Of a stretch of 54,315 nt of DNA, positions 1-8,645 are shown piece after piece. The position numbers and the translations under genes are program-made. The notes beneath the pieces are model-generated. The model saw nothing but the letters and a program-made list of their open reading frames with translations. It made no database searches and was not told the origin of the DNA. This DNA is from Bacteroides sp. (GTDB taxonomy: Bacteria > Bacteroidota > Bacteroidia > Bacteroidales > Bacteroidaceae). The stretch lies in assembly GCA_017472925.1 (NCBI GenBank), contig JAFUNS010000027.1:1-54315 (forward strand). Direction: 5' to 3'. Each line of letters opens with the position of its first letter. Position 1 is the first letter of the stretch.

Positions 1-1578
1 CCAGGTAGCCCAGAAGTCCACCAGGATAGGCTTTCCGCTGAACTTGCTGATGATGGATGCAAAGAGGTCTTCGTTGGCCACCTCGCCCGCCTCGTTGATG
101 CGGAATCCCGACTTCTTCTTGTTGGCTTCGATAGTGGCAAGGAGCTTTTCGTTAGCCGCGCTGAGGTATTGCTGGCAGGCTTCGGGTAAGGTCTTCATCT
201 CTTCCTTCTGAGCCTCGGTCAAGGGTTGGAATTCGTTGATGCCAAGGTTAATCTTTGCGGTAGCCATCAACTGAGCAAAGAGTCCTTCTTCCAATCCCTT
301 AGGCAACTTGCCGCCCATGGAGTAGCGTATCATGTATCCATAATCGTTAGTGAGCATAGTTTGCGGCTGGTTCAGGAACTGACATAAATCGGAGGGCAGA
401 GGATCGGGGATGGAAGCCATTTCCTTGGCAAGTTTCTGGTAATAGGCACTGGCAGCTTCATTGGTCGCCTTATCGCCCAAGTCTCTTATGTAATACGAAA
501 CCATATTACTGGGCAGTTCTTTTATGTTGCAAAGCGTGGACACCAATGCGTAATTGGTACAGAAAGTCTTGACGGCATCGCTCGCTTCCATTTGGGCAAA
601 GCTATCCTTCATTGCCTGAAACGAATCCAACATCAGTTGGCGGGATTCTGTCAGAGATAGTTCGGCACGTTTTTCGCTTGGTAAAACGCTTTCATTGATT
701 TCGTGCATCTTCTTCTGTATTTCGGGGAATATGCGCACTGCATCGGCCAACGGCCCATTGAAATAAAAGTCCTTTCCATAGGGTTCGGCATCGGCATGGA
801 ACTTGGAAACCTTGCGGCTCTGTTCGCGGATATTGATGCACACTTCGTTGGTTTGGCCGGGCAGCATAAAGGAAGATACACTCCTTTCATTATAGACAAG
901 AAAGGCCGACAAGGCACCGAGCACATCGAGAGTTTGGCTGAACGAGCCATCGGGAGCAATCTTCAGGCTATATTCACCATGTCCACTCATGAGGTCGATG
1001 GTACGGAGGGTGATTTCATCGGGCATTCCTTCGCGATAGTCAAGCACATGACCCTTGATGGTAGCTTGTCCGTAAGTAAGCTTCACATCGGGAAGCGGAG
1101 CATCCTTGTCCACCTCGGTTTCCTTGAAGCCTTTAGGCATACGGAGTTCGGGGAGCTGGTTAGCCTTCAGTTGGATGCCCCAGATAATGAATCCGCCTTC
1201 CACATCGGGAGCTTCGATGTAATCGATGTACTTGGCGCCACGCTTCAACGGAGGGAAGACAATCTGGAACTCTGCCTCACCCGATTCGGGCATCCAGAAT
1301 TCCTTGTCGAGTTCCACTCCAATGCCTGCCTGTATGGGGTATGTGTTTCCCTTGTCGTCTGCCAAATAACCGGTAGAGGCAATCTTTATCCACCACCCCG
1401 GACGGAAGCGTGCAAAGATATCGAGCACGGTGGTAGAGTCGGTCAAGCTTACCTTGCTCACTTCGATGGAGGTTGTGTTACTGGCCAGGAATACCGGCTT
1501 TTCAATCACTCGGTTTTCGGGGGTACATCCACTTAATACAAGTAGTACACCCATAATGAACAAATAAATGTTTTTCAT
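1..1578 (-). CDS. TlpA/DUF4369-type thioredoxin-fold lipoprotein (3' end outside window)
   Basis: Reading from ATG at 1578, 526 codons are open to the window edge, so the gene is cut at its C-terminus. The N-terminus is a lipoprotein signal peptide with lipobox L-S-G-C at about residues 17-20. A beta-rich DUF4369-like region follows, then a helical middle. The last visible residues, K-P-I-L-V-D-F-W-A-T-W, are the strand that directly precedes the CxxC of TlpA/ResA-like thioredoxins, so the active site lies just outside the window. The family reduces or isomerises disulfides in the periplasm. It is the last visible member of a minus-strand cluster, 36 bp after the next TlpA-like gene, and has the same type of 5' leader. 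The large plus-strand open frame across it is a shadow. Family call is secure; substrate unknown. Confidence 0.85.
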   Translation of the reverse strand, partial: MKNIYLFIMGVLLVLSGCTPENRVIEKPVFLASNTTSIEVSKVSLTDSTTVLDIFARFRPGWWIKIASTGYLADDKGNTYPIQAGIGVELDKEFWMPESGEAEFQIVFPPLKRGAKYIDYIEAPDVEGGFIIWGIQLKANQLPELRMPKGFKETEVDKDAPLPDVKLTYGQATIKGHVLDYREGMPDEITLRTIDLMSGHGEYSLKIAPDGSFSQTLDVLGALSAFLVYNERSVSSFMLPGQTNEVCINIREQSRKVSKFHADAEPYGKDFYFNGPLADAVRIFPEIQKKMHEINESVLPSEKRAELSLTESRQLMLDSFQAMKDSFAQMEASDAVKTFCTNYALVSTLCNIKELPSNMVSYYIRDLGDKATNEAASAYYQKLAKEMASIPDPLPSDLCQFLNQPQTMLTNDYGYMIRYSMGGKLPKGLEEGLFAQLMATAKINLGINEFQPLTEAQKEEMKTLPEACQQYLSAANEKLLATIEANKKKSGFRINEAGEVANEDLFASIISKFSGKPILVDFWATW

Positions 1579-1614
1579 GATAATATGTTTTTCTTCGTTT
1601 TTTATATCCTGTGA

Positions 1615-2802
1615 TTATTCATTTATTAATTTCTCTAAAGTGCCATTGAATAACATGGAATCATTTAAACGTTCTTTATAGATACCTTCAGGAGAAATAA
1701 GAATGTAGGTGGGCAAAGCTTTTATGTCGTAGCTATATGCAATTCCTCCATGAATACCACCACCGTCATTCATGTTGAGCCACGAAATGTTTCGGATATG
1801 AGGTGATGCCTTCCATGTATTAACCTTATCCACACTAATGCTGATAATAACTAAGCGGTCTGCATATTGTTCTTGTATCTTCTTGATGTGTGGAAAAGCA
1901 GCAAGGCACGCTCCACAATAGTTTGCCCAAAAATCAAGTAATATGTATTTCCCTCGGAAGTCTGCTAATTGAAATTCGTTTCCGTTTGTATCAAACAATT
2001 TAGTATCTATACACATCTTTCCTCGTTCAGCCTTTACGGACGAAGGGAATATCTTTGAGATAACCTGCTTGCCGTCAGGATGTTGGTTAATTCGTTTCGC
2101 ATGCATGGCATATACATCTTTAGTCGCCTGTTCCAGTTCCTTGAAAGAAGATTGGTTCATATATAGGATGGTTGTCAAGTGGTCCATCCAAAAATCTGTA
2201 AAAGGAAGATGTTTCATAACTTCCAATTGTTTTTTATACCAAAGGGTACTGGTTTGTTTGACTATCGAATCTTTTTGGGCGAGTATAATACTTGTTTTGT
2301 CCCATTCTTCTTCATTCATTTCGGTATTCCGACGATATGACCGATATGTTTCGTAGTCCCAAATAGCTTGTTGATGGGTTTCCAACTCTTGTTCACATTT
2401 TCTGCGAATTAAGTCCCATTCTTTTTGCTCGGTAGCATCGGATTGTACTTCCCAATTCCCCAACAAATTACCTTTTCCTTTTATGTATACTGTATCTCCT
2501 TGGTTTGCCCAAAAATCCAGTTCGATTCTTTGAGAAAATCCTTTAGAAGAGGAAGTCAAAGAAAAATGACGACTATCCGTTCTACTACATTTATACACCA
2601 ATATAAAACGTCCGTTTATTACTCGTCCATTGTTGTCGTCGTTGGTGTAGATGGCAGTCGCTCCCGTCCCATCTGTTTCCATTAAGTCAAAAACGGTACT
2701 ATCTGCCACATTCTCCACCTCGCCAATAACTGTTATTCTTTTTTGTGCCTGCACGCTTAGAGCCATAGCGACCAGCAGGCTGATAATAAATGTTCTTTTC
2801 AT
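1615..2802 (-). CDS. TlpA-family thiol-disulfide oxidoreductase, exported
   Basis: About 395 aa. An upstream in-frame start exists at 2838, but ATG 2802 is chosen because it begins a clean signal peptide (M-K-R-T-F-I-I-S-L-L ... V-Q-A-Q) and follows the conserved leader. The N-terminal 120 residues are a DUF4369-like beta domain and the middle is helical and charged. The C-terminal about 130 residues are a thioredoxin fold with L-L-D-F-W-A-N-Y-C-G-A-C; the CGAC redox pair is intact, and a downstream A-L-P-T gives the cis-Pro. In Bacteroidetes such proteins act in periplasmic disulfide reduction, sometimes in cytochrome c maturation or respiration; the partner here is unknown. It starts 19 bp after the stop of the DUF4221 gene and is probably in the same transcript. 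Confidence 0.88.
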   Translation of the reverse strand: MKRTFIISLLVAMALSVQAQKRITVIGEVENVADSTVFDLMETDGTGATAIYTNDDNNGRVINGRFILVYKCSRTDSRHFSLTSSSKGFSQRIELDFWANQGDTVYIKGKGNLLGNWEVQSDATEQKEWDLIRRKCEQELETHQQAIWDYETYRSYRRNTEMNEEEWDKTSIILAQKDSIVKQTSTLWYKKQLEVMKHLPFTDFWMDHLTTILYMNQSSFKELEQATKDVYAMHAKRINQHPDGKQVISKIFPSSVKAERGKMCIDTKLFDTNGNEFQLADFRGKYILLDFWANYCGACLAAFPHIKKIQEQYADRLVIISISVDKVNTWKASPHIRNISWLNMNDGGGIHGGIAYSYDIKALPTYILISPEGIYKERLNDSMLFNGTLEKLINE

Positions 2803-2821
2803 GATAGTATGTTTTTCTTGA

Positions 2822-3919
2822 TCATTTATCCTGTCCAATCATTTCTAAACTAATCCTAACTACATTAAAAGAAGTATCATTACTACTTCTACAAGCAAAA
2901 TACAATGTATCTTGAAAAAAGAAATATTGTTCTGAAAAATGTGATGGAAGCAGATACTCTTTGAGAGAGTTCCCTTTTTTATCAAATATCATCAAATATA
3001 TTCCTCTTAATGTCCCTTTTCCTTCTTCTCTCATTGTCCAATGTATACGATAATATTTTCCTGTAGATAAGCTATAATAAACCTTGCCAAACCGGGACAT
3101 ATAGAGTTCCTGCTTAACTTTATCAACAACGTTAAGACCTTTCCACTTCTCAAAATCGATATTGTTTTCAATAGTTTTAGTTTGGATATCAAGAATTTCG
3201 GTTGTTGCAGTCTTCGTATCATACAAATATACCAGCGAAGAGAAAGGGTAATTATAAACTATTTTGTCTGTACCATACATGTTTATGTCTGGAACAGAAA
3301 GGCTGCCCAAATATTGCGTATAACCAACAATTTCTGTCGGGTAATATGGAGGTAAGAATTCCAATGAACGTTGCGATATGTCATATATTTTACCTATATG
3401 AACCTTTTCACCTTTTGGGGTAGGTGATAAGGGAATAAAAATTTTACTGCCCCAATTATTCATATACAGAAAATTACCCAGACTAGCTCCTAATGGACGG
3501 ACAGAATATTCTTCAGGTGGGGCAACCAATTCCTTTACAGGCAGACGGTCTATGACGTTTCCATCCATGTCCAATGTCAGAATACCGCTTTCATCCTTAC
3601 ATACAATTTTATCTGCTGCAAAACAATAATCTTGTACCGGAAGGACACCATTAGAGCCTTCATGTTGAAGCGGAATGATAAAATGTTCTCCGTCTGCCAA
3701 ATTGATAAAATCTATGGAATGTTCATAATGATTATATCCCGTTATATAAACAGAATCACCATTGCAATAAGGTTTCAATTTTGTATATTGAGAAAGTATC
3801 GGGAAATCTATTGGTATCGAAATCGAGTCATAAATGGACAACTCGCCTATTTCGTTAATCTTTTTTCCCGAACAGGAAAAAAGACATATCGATAAACATA
3901 GGAAAATAAGATGTTTCAT
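2822..3919 (-). CDS. DUF4221-like lipoprotein (predicted beta-propeller)
   Basis: About 365 aa. ATG 3919 is preferred over the in-frame GTG just before it. The start is a lipoprotein signal peptide with lipobox L-F-S-C at residues 14-17, followed by S-G-K-K. The rest is rich in short beta strands with aromatic turns, as in the Bacteroidetes DUF4221 family; I recognise the pattern but the family has no known function. It sits between two TlpA-like genes on the same strand. Its stop codon lies inside the TGATCA of the conserved leader of the next gene, so the two are tightly packed. A 6-bladed propeller fold is inference. No catalytic residues are visible. Confidence 0.7.
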   Translation of the reverse strand: MKHLIFLCLSICLFSCSGKKINEIGELSIYDSISIPIDFPILSQYTKLKPYCNGDSVYITGYNHYEHSIDFINLADGEHFIIPLQHEGSNGVLPVQDYCFAADKIVCKDESGILTLDMDGNVIDRLPVKELVAPPEEYSVRPLGASLGNFLYMNNWGSKIFIPLSPTPKGEKVHIGKIYDISQRSLEFLPPYYPTEIVGYTQYLGSLSVPDINMYGTDKIVYNYPFSSLVYLYDTKTATTEILDIQTKTIENNIDFEKWKGLNVVDKVKQELYMSRFGKVYYSLSTGKYYRIHWTMREEGKGTLRGIYLMIFDKKGNSLKEYLLPSHFSEQYFFFQDTLYFACRSSNDTSFNVVRISLEMIGQDK

Positions 3920-3988
3920 CACTGATAATTAAAAATTTGAAGGTATACTTTTATAATATTCACATATAAGGAGTATGAGTCTCAATGT

Positions 3989-5167
3989 TTATAATTCCTT
4001 TTCCAAAATATCCTTTACTTCTTGATAAACTTCCGTATAGCCACGAGCCAAAGTAATACCTTCCGGAGATATGAACATCAAAATGGGGACTCCCGATAAA
4101 TAAAGTTCGTCGTTAATAAAAGTGTTGGCTTCTTCTGATGTATAGCAAGTAGTCCATGGGTGGTTTAACAAACCTTTTATCTCTTCCAAATTTCTGAATT
4201 CTTCTCCACGTTGAAATATCAATTTGTTTAAATCCTCTCTTGTAAGTCCGAGTACTTCGAATCCCTTGTCATGATACTTCTCATAAAGTTCCATGATTTT
4301 AGGATTCACCCAAAACGTACCTGGGCATAGCCCCCAATGATAAATCAGAGTATACTTTCCTTTGTAGTTCGATAAAGAAACTTTGTTTCCGTCCTTATCC
4401 GTTATGGTGAAATCCTTGGGAGATTCTCCAACTTCGATATTCTTTAAAATGGTCAATTGTCTGTCAAGAATTTGTCCAAAAGAAGACTGGCGGACTTCGG
4501 GAGTAAACAGTTCAAGGCGCTCCTTTAATTGGGAGTAAGTCTTGTCAAATAAGTTTCGGACATACATAAATGCCGCATATTCTGTATCGTTTATTCTATA
4601 AGTCAAACTATCACGGTAAGTCTTCATTTCTTTCGGTGATTGGTAGGAATTATACATTTGCCCATATTTGTTTACACTGTCTGTTTGTTCCTCTTTTTGA
4701 TATTTGATAGCTTGGCGATAGATATCAATCATTTCCTTATCCGCTATGGTAGTCAAACTATCCAAATTCTTGACCACTTCATCATCATACGAACCGCCCG
4801 AATGGTGTAGTGCGCCTAAATACTCCAATGACCCTTTCAGTGTGATGTGGTCGTTTATGCGGGCAAAGATTTCTTCACCCCGGATACAACTTTCTAACGG
4901 TTGCCCCACTTTGGGTTTGTAATCCAATAAATAGAAAGTGGTATGCTCCATAGGAATATGAGCCGAGAAGCGTCCTGCTTCCTTTACAATTAGCGTATCT
5001 ACTTTTCCGTCTTGCCATCGTGGCATAATCATTTCGGTAAGTAGGAGTGTATCACCTGTTTGCAAACCTTCTATTTCTCCCGAAAGTTGGAAGCCCGGTT
5101 GCTGGGGAGCTGTTGCGCAAGCCGTCATCAGGGCGGTCAATGCGCTTGCAATAAATGTTCTTTTCAT
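3989..5167 (-). CDS. TlpA-like thioredoxin-fold lipoprotein lacking the second active-site Cys
   Basis: 392 aa. The N-terminus M-K-R-T-F-I-A-S-A-L-T-A-L-M-T-A-C is a lipoprotein signal with Cys about residue 17. A DUF4369-like domain follows (about 25-125), then a long helical segment, then a redoxin domain from about residue 255 (D-F-T-I-T-D-K-D-G-N). The position normally occupied by W-C-x-x-C reads H-W-G-L-C-P-G-T, so only the first cysteine is kept and a Thr replaces the resolving one. That fits a monothiol or peroxidase-like mechanism, or loss of redox function. The cis-Pro region G-V-P-I-L-M is kept. The start follows the shared leader. It lies 110 bp downstream of the Sel1 gene. Confidence 0.85.
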   Translation of the reverse strand: MKRTFIASALTALMTACATAPQQPGFQLSGEIEGLQTGDTLLLTEMIMPRWQDGKVDTLIVKEAGRFSAHIPMEHTTFYLLDYKPKVGQPLESCIRGEEIFARINDHITLKGSLEYLGALHHSGGSYDDEVVKNLDSLTTIADKEMIDIYRQAIKYQKEEQTDSVNKYGQMYNSYQSPKEMKTYRDSLTYRINDTEYAAFMYVRNLFDKTYSQLKERLELFTPEVRQSSFGQILDRQLTILKNIEVGESPKDFTITDKDGNKVSLSNYKGKYTLIYHWGLCPGTFWVNPKIMELYEKYHDKGFEVLGLTREDLNKLIFQRGEEFRNLEEIKGLLNHPWTTCYTSEEANTFINDELYLSGVPILMFISPEGITLARGYTEVYQEVKDILEKEL

Positions 5168-5277
5168 GATAGTATGTTTTTCTTGATCATTTGCAAATAA
5201 CGTGATTTAATTTTATAAACAACTGATTCAAACGGTTAATATTAGTGAACAACTGAATCATGCAATAATCATTTCCG

Positions 5278-6240
5278 TCAATTCGCCATTACTTTCAAAT
5301 CCATGATTGAATCGGCCGGAGTAAATCGTTTTTCTTCTAACTTCAATAGATAGCTTGTGGCATACTTGTGTCCTTGGGCTGATGCCTGACGGAACAACCG
5401 TTCAGCCTGAAGGGAATCTCGTTCCACTCCTCTGCCTAAAAGATACATCATTCCTAAATTGAATTCTGCTGCCGGTAAGCCTTGTGCGGCTGATAGGGCT
5501 AACCATTCAGCCCCTTTTGATAAATCTTTTTTGAATCCATGTCCTTCGATATGGAGAACGGCCATGTTGTATTGAGCGTAGCTGTTGTTCATAGCTGCCG
5601 ATTTTTGGAACCAATGAATGGCATCCTTGATGCTGGTGGGTGTTCCGAATCCGTTTCTGTACATATAGCCCAAGTTGTTCATGGCATCCGAATTGTTATG
5701 TGCTGCTGCCCGTTTGTATAGCTTAAAGGCTTCGGTGAGGCTTTTGTCCACTCCCCAACCTCTTCTGTATAGACTGGCCAGTCCTACTTGAGCCTGTGAA
5801 TGACCTTGTGCCGAAGCCATGGCCAACCACTTTCTTGCCAAATAGAAATCTGTTTTCAATCCTATGCCGAAAGTGTACATATAACCTAAATTGTTTTGTG
5901 CATCGGCATTGCCGGATTCTGCCGATTGCTCGAAATACTTCCGGGCCTTTAGATAATCTTGTTCGCCTCCTTTCCCTTGAAAGTACATATCGCCCAATCT
6001 GTATTGGCATTGCTTGGCAGAATCGATTTTTGCCAAGCGTTCGTATTCTTTTCTTGCCTCCTCATATTTTTTTTCTTTATAATGTTGTTCCGCCTGTTGG
6101 TATAAAGAATTGATGTCTCCCAAAGACCACATATAAATTTCGTTCCTATAAATCAAGGCGGTTATTCCTATAATCAATATAGCGGATATCCCTATCCCGA
6201 TTGCATAATTCTTGATGTTTTGTTTTTCCATAATTACCAT
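5278..6240 (-). CDS. Sel1-repeat protein with N-terminal membrane anchor
   Basis: 320 aa. One hydrophobic segment (about residues 12-32, N-Y-A-I-G-I-G-I-S-A) acts as signal anchor, leaving the repeats probably in the periplasm. From residue 75 there are about six Sel1-like repeats of 36 aa, each with the hallmark A-Q-x-x-L-G-x-M-Y-x-x-G-x-G and A-x-x-W-x-x-x-A-A. Sel1 repeats form alpha-solenoids that scaffold protein complexes. It lies 26 bp below the last FtsX permease and above the TlpA/DUF4221 genes, so it is probably part of that envelope operon. The start could also be the ATG three codons in (6231). Confidence 0.88.
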   Translation of the reverse strand: MVIMEKQNIKNYAIGIGISAILIIGITALIYRNEIYMWSLGDINSLYQQAEQHYKEKKYEEARKEYERLAKIDSAKQCQYRLGDMYFQGKGGEQDYLKARKYFEQSAESGNADAQNNLGYMYTFGIGLKTDFYLARKWLAMASAQGHSQAQVGLASLYRRGWGVDKSLTEAFKLYKRAAAHNNSDAMNNLGYMYRNGFGTPTSIKDAIHWFQKSAAMNNSYAQYNMAVLHIEGHGFKKDLSKGAEWLALSAAQGLPAAEFNLGMMYLLGRGVERDSLQAERLFRQASAQGHKYATSYLLKLEEKRFTPADSIMDLKVMAN

Positions 6241-6266
6241 ATTTTCTTTTAAAATTTTTCTTTTGA

Positions 6267-8621
6267 TTATTCACTCTTCACCACATCTGCCGGATTGATG
6301 TTGGCTGCTTTATGCACTTGCCAGAACAAGGTGCCGAGCGAAATGATACTTACCACCAGCAAGGCGATGATAAAGATGCCGATGCCTATCGGAGCCTTTA
6401 CCACAAAATCTTGGGTGTATAGCGTGATGAGGTAATAGGCTATAGGAATGGCTACCACAAATGCCACTACCAATACCACTACATATTTGCGGAAAAGCAA
6501 GCGGTACAAGTCCTTGATTTTAGCTCCATTCACCTTGCGGATACCAATTTCGCGATAACGGCGACGTATGTCGAACAAGGAGATGCCGAACAGGCCGAGG
6601 CACGATATGGCTATGGCTATGAAGGCAAAGATAGTGTAGATGGTGGCCACGGTGCGATCGTTTTTGTATAACTTTTCGACATCATTTTCCAATAGCGTAT
6701 AGTCAAAGTCTGGGTTTCCGAATATATCCTGCTGTATTTGGTGGAGAGCAGTTACCAGTTCATCCAATCGTCCCGGCTTGTAGGCTATCTGATATGTGCC
6801 CATTGCCATGAAACTGATGTCCTCACGCACTTGATAGAGTATTGGTTTGACTCCTTTCGTCAAGTGGCCACCATAATGGTTTTCCACCACTCCGATGATA
6901 GATGAGGCTTCTGCATAACTATCCTTTGTCTTAGTCGACTTTTCCATTATCTTACCGTCCCTTCTCGATGTATATCCCAAGACTTTCATCGCTTCTTTGT
7001 TGGCTACAAAATGTTGGAATTCGCCCCAACCTTCATCGCCTTTGGCTTGCGGCAACTTGCCTTCCACAAAACGGATGCCGTGCATACGGAAGAATTCTGG
7101 CGAAGCCCAATAACGATAAAGGTTACACGTTTCACCCTTGTCGTTGAGGTAGGGCACTTGCCAACTCTGCGGATGTAAGATGTCTGTAGGCTCTACATAT
7201 TCTACTTCGGGGCATTGCCTTATCTGTTCCATCAATGTTTGTATGTGGGCGAGGCCAAAAAAGGGATTGGCCTTTTGCTCCGGAGTGATGTTTGCCCACA
7301 CCTTGCCCAAATGGGCTATCATGACATCCTTCGTCCGAAAACCTGGATGAGTGTCCAGCATCAGGGAAAGCTGGCCGTTGAAATATCCTGCCATTATCAC
7401 TAACAAAAAAGTTAGAATGTATTGCACAAACAGAAAAGCCATACGCCCTCTAACACCCTGCTGTTCGTTGCCGATGCTCCGGATAGAGGTAATGGACGGA
7501 GCATAGTTGTTTTTGAAAAACGGATACAGGCAAGTGAGCAAGGGGAGTAGCAGAACAGAACCGCACAATATCCATATATCGAACTTTGAGTAGGCGTAAG
7601 GGAGATTGAGTAGCTGTTCTACGGACACTTGGGTGACTTCCACCAACAAACCGGCTACCAACAGGGCAGCTATTGCCATGAGCAGATTTTCCATCCAAAA
7701 ATGGAGGAACAGCGAACGGGAACTGATGCCGAACACCTTTCGAAGCCCGAAATCCTTGCGCCGTTTTTGTGTGGTAATGAGGTAAAGGTTCACGAAGTTA
7801 ATGATGCCCGTCAAGCCTATCAGTAGACAGATGCCTCCAATAATGGATAGTTGTCCACGGTCGCCTTTTACAAACAAGGTATTCTCGGTTAATAGGTCGT
7901 CCCAATATAAGTCTTTGACGGACATTAGTTGATAAGTATGAGGATGAGGATTTTGGTCATAATGGGTATAGCGTATCTCACCAAACAATTCCTTCATTCG
8001 CTTTATGTCCGTTTGGGGAGGGAAACGGAGTAAGTCCAATTGAGTGCCAATTTTGTTGTATTGGGCCAATACTGCATCAAAACGGAGGAAACTTTTGTTT
8101 TCCGGCCTCTCGATGATACCAGTCACTACGGCTTCTTGTCCGTTGGAAGTGTGGAGTACCTTCCCTATGGGATTATCATTACCGAACAACCTATGGGCAT
8201 AGTCGGCCATTAGTACCGCCGCATCGGGAGCCTTCTGCCACACATTGCCTTGTATCACCTCGTACGGAAATAATTGGAAGAAAATGCTGTCCGCCACCAA
8301 TACATCGGCAGGGTACAATTCTTGGTTGTATGTCAAATACTCTTTTTCCACTAATTTCAAGCTGACGTGCGTTGCTCCTTGAAGTATTTCGTTTTTCAAG
8401 TCATCGTTTGCAAGGAAAAAATTCCGATGCCCCTCTTCATCATTTATCACCGCATACACATTCTCCCTATCCACACAATGTGTATCCACCGTCAGCTCCC
8501 GATGAATATAGCGCATCAGGATGATGCAACAAGCCAGGCTGAAGGCCAAGCCCAATAGATTGATAAGGGTGTACGATTTGGTACGTATCAAGAAGCGTGC
8601 AGCATACTTCAATGTTTTCAT
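6267..8621 (-). CDS. MacB/FtsX-type ABC transporter permease (tandem paralogue 1)
   Basis: 784 aa. Layout is the Bacteroidetes type: TM1 (about 18-40), periplasmic MacB-like core (to about 255), three TM helices (about 258-370), a fourth after a short loop (about 393-414), a second periplasmic core, then three TM helices at the C-terminus ending N-P-A-D-V-V-K-S-E. The cytoplasmic R-R-Y-R-E-I-G-I-R-K-V-N-G-A loop is the ATPase-coupling element of FtsX domains. The first 50 and last about 130 residues are nearly identical to the next two genes; the periplasmic cores differ. Such permeases need a partner LolD/MacB-type ATPase, none of which is in this window. Substrate unknown. The 24-bp spacer to the next gene is the same as at the following junction. 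Confidence 0.9.
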   Translation of the reverse strand: MKTLKYAARFLIRTKSYTLINLLGLAFSLACCIILMRYIHRELTVDTHCVDRENVYAVINDEEGHRNFFLANDDLKNEILQGATHVSLKLVEKEYLTYNQELYPADVLVADSIFFQLFPYEVIQGNVWQKAPDAAVLMADYAHRLFGNDNPIGKVLHTSNGQEAVVTGIIERPENKSFLRFDAVLAQYNKIGTQLDLLRFPPQTDIKRMKELFGEIRYTHYDQNPHPHTYQLMSVKDLYWDDLLTENTLFVKGDRGQLSIIGGICLLIGLTGIINFVNLYLITTQKRRKDFGLRKVFGISSRSLFLHFWMENLLMAIAALLVAGLLVEVTQVSVEQLLNLPYAYSKFDIWILCGSVLLLPLLTCLYPFFKNNYAPSITSIRSIGNEQQGVRGRMAFLFVQYILTFLLVIMAGYFNGQLSLMLDTHPGFRTKDVMIAHLGKVWANITPEQKANPFFGLAHIQTLMEQIRQCPEVEYVEPTDILHPQSWQVPYLNDKGETCNLYRYWASPEFFRMHGIRFVEGKLPQAKGDEGWGEFQHFVANKEAMKVLGYTSRRDGKIMEKSTKTKDSYAEASSIIGVVENHYGGHLTKGVKPILYQVREDISFMAMGTYQIAYKPGRLDELVTALHQIQQDIFGNPDFDYTLLENDVEKLYKNDRTVATIYTIFAFIAIAISCLGLFGISLFDIRRRYREIGIRKVNGAKIKDLYRLLFRKYVVVLVVAFVVAIPIAYYLITLYTQDFVVKAPIGIGIFIIALLVVSIISLGTLFWQVHKAANINPADVVKSE

Positions 8622-8645
8622 ATTTCTATATTTTTTGTTTCTTTC

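Noticed and set aside
703-1536. Long plus-strand frame (277 codons)
   Set aside because: Lies wholly antisense to the TlpA-like lipoprotein gene, whose protein is clearly conserved; no recognisable motif.
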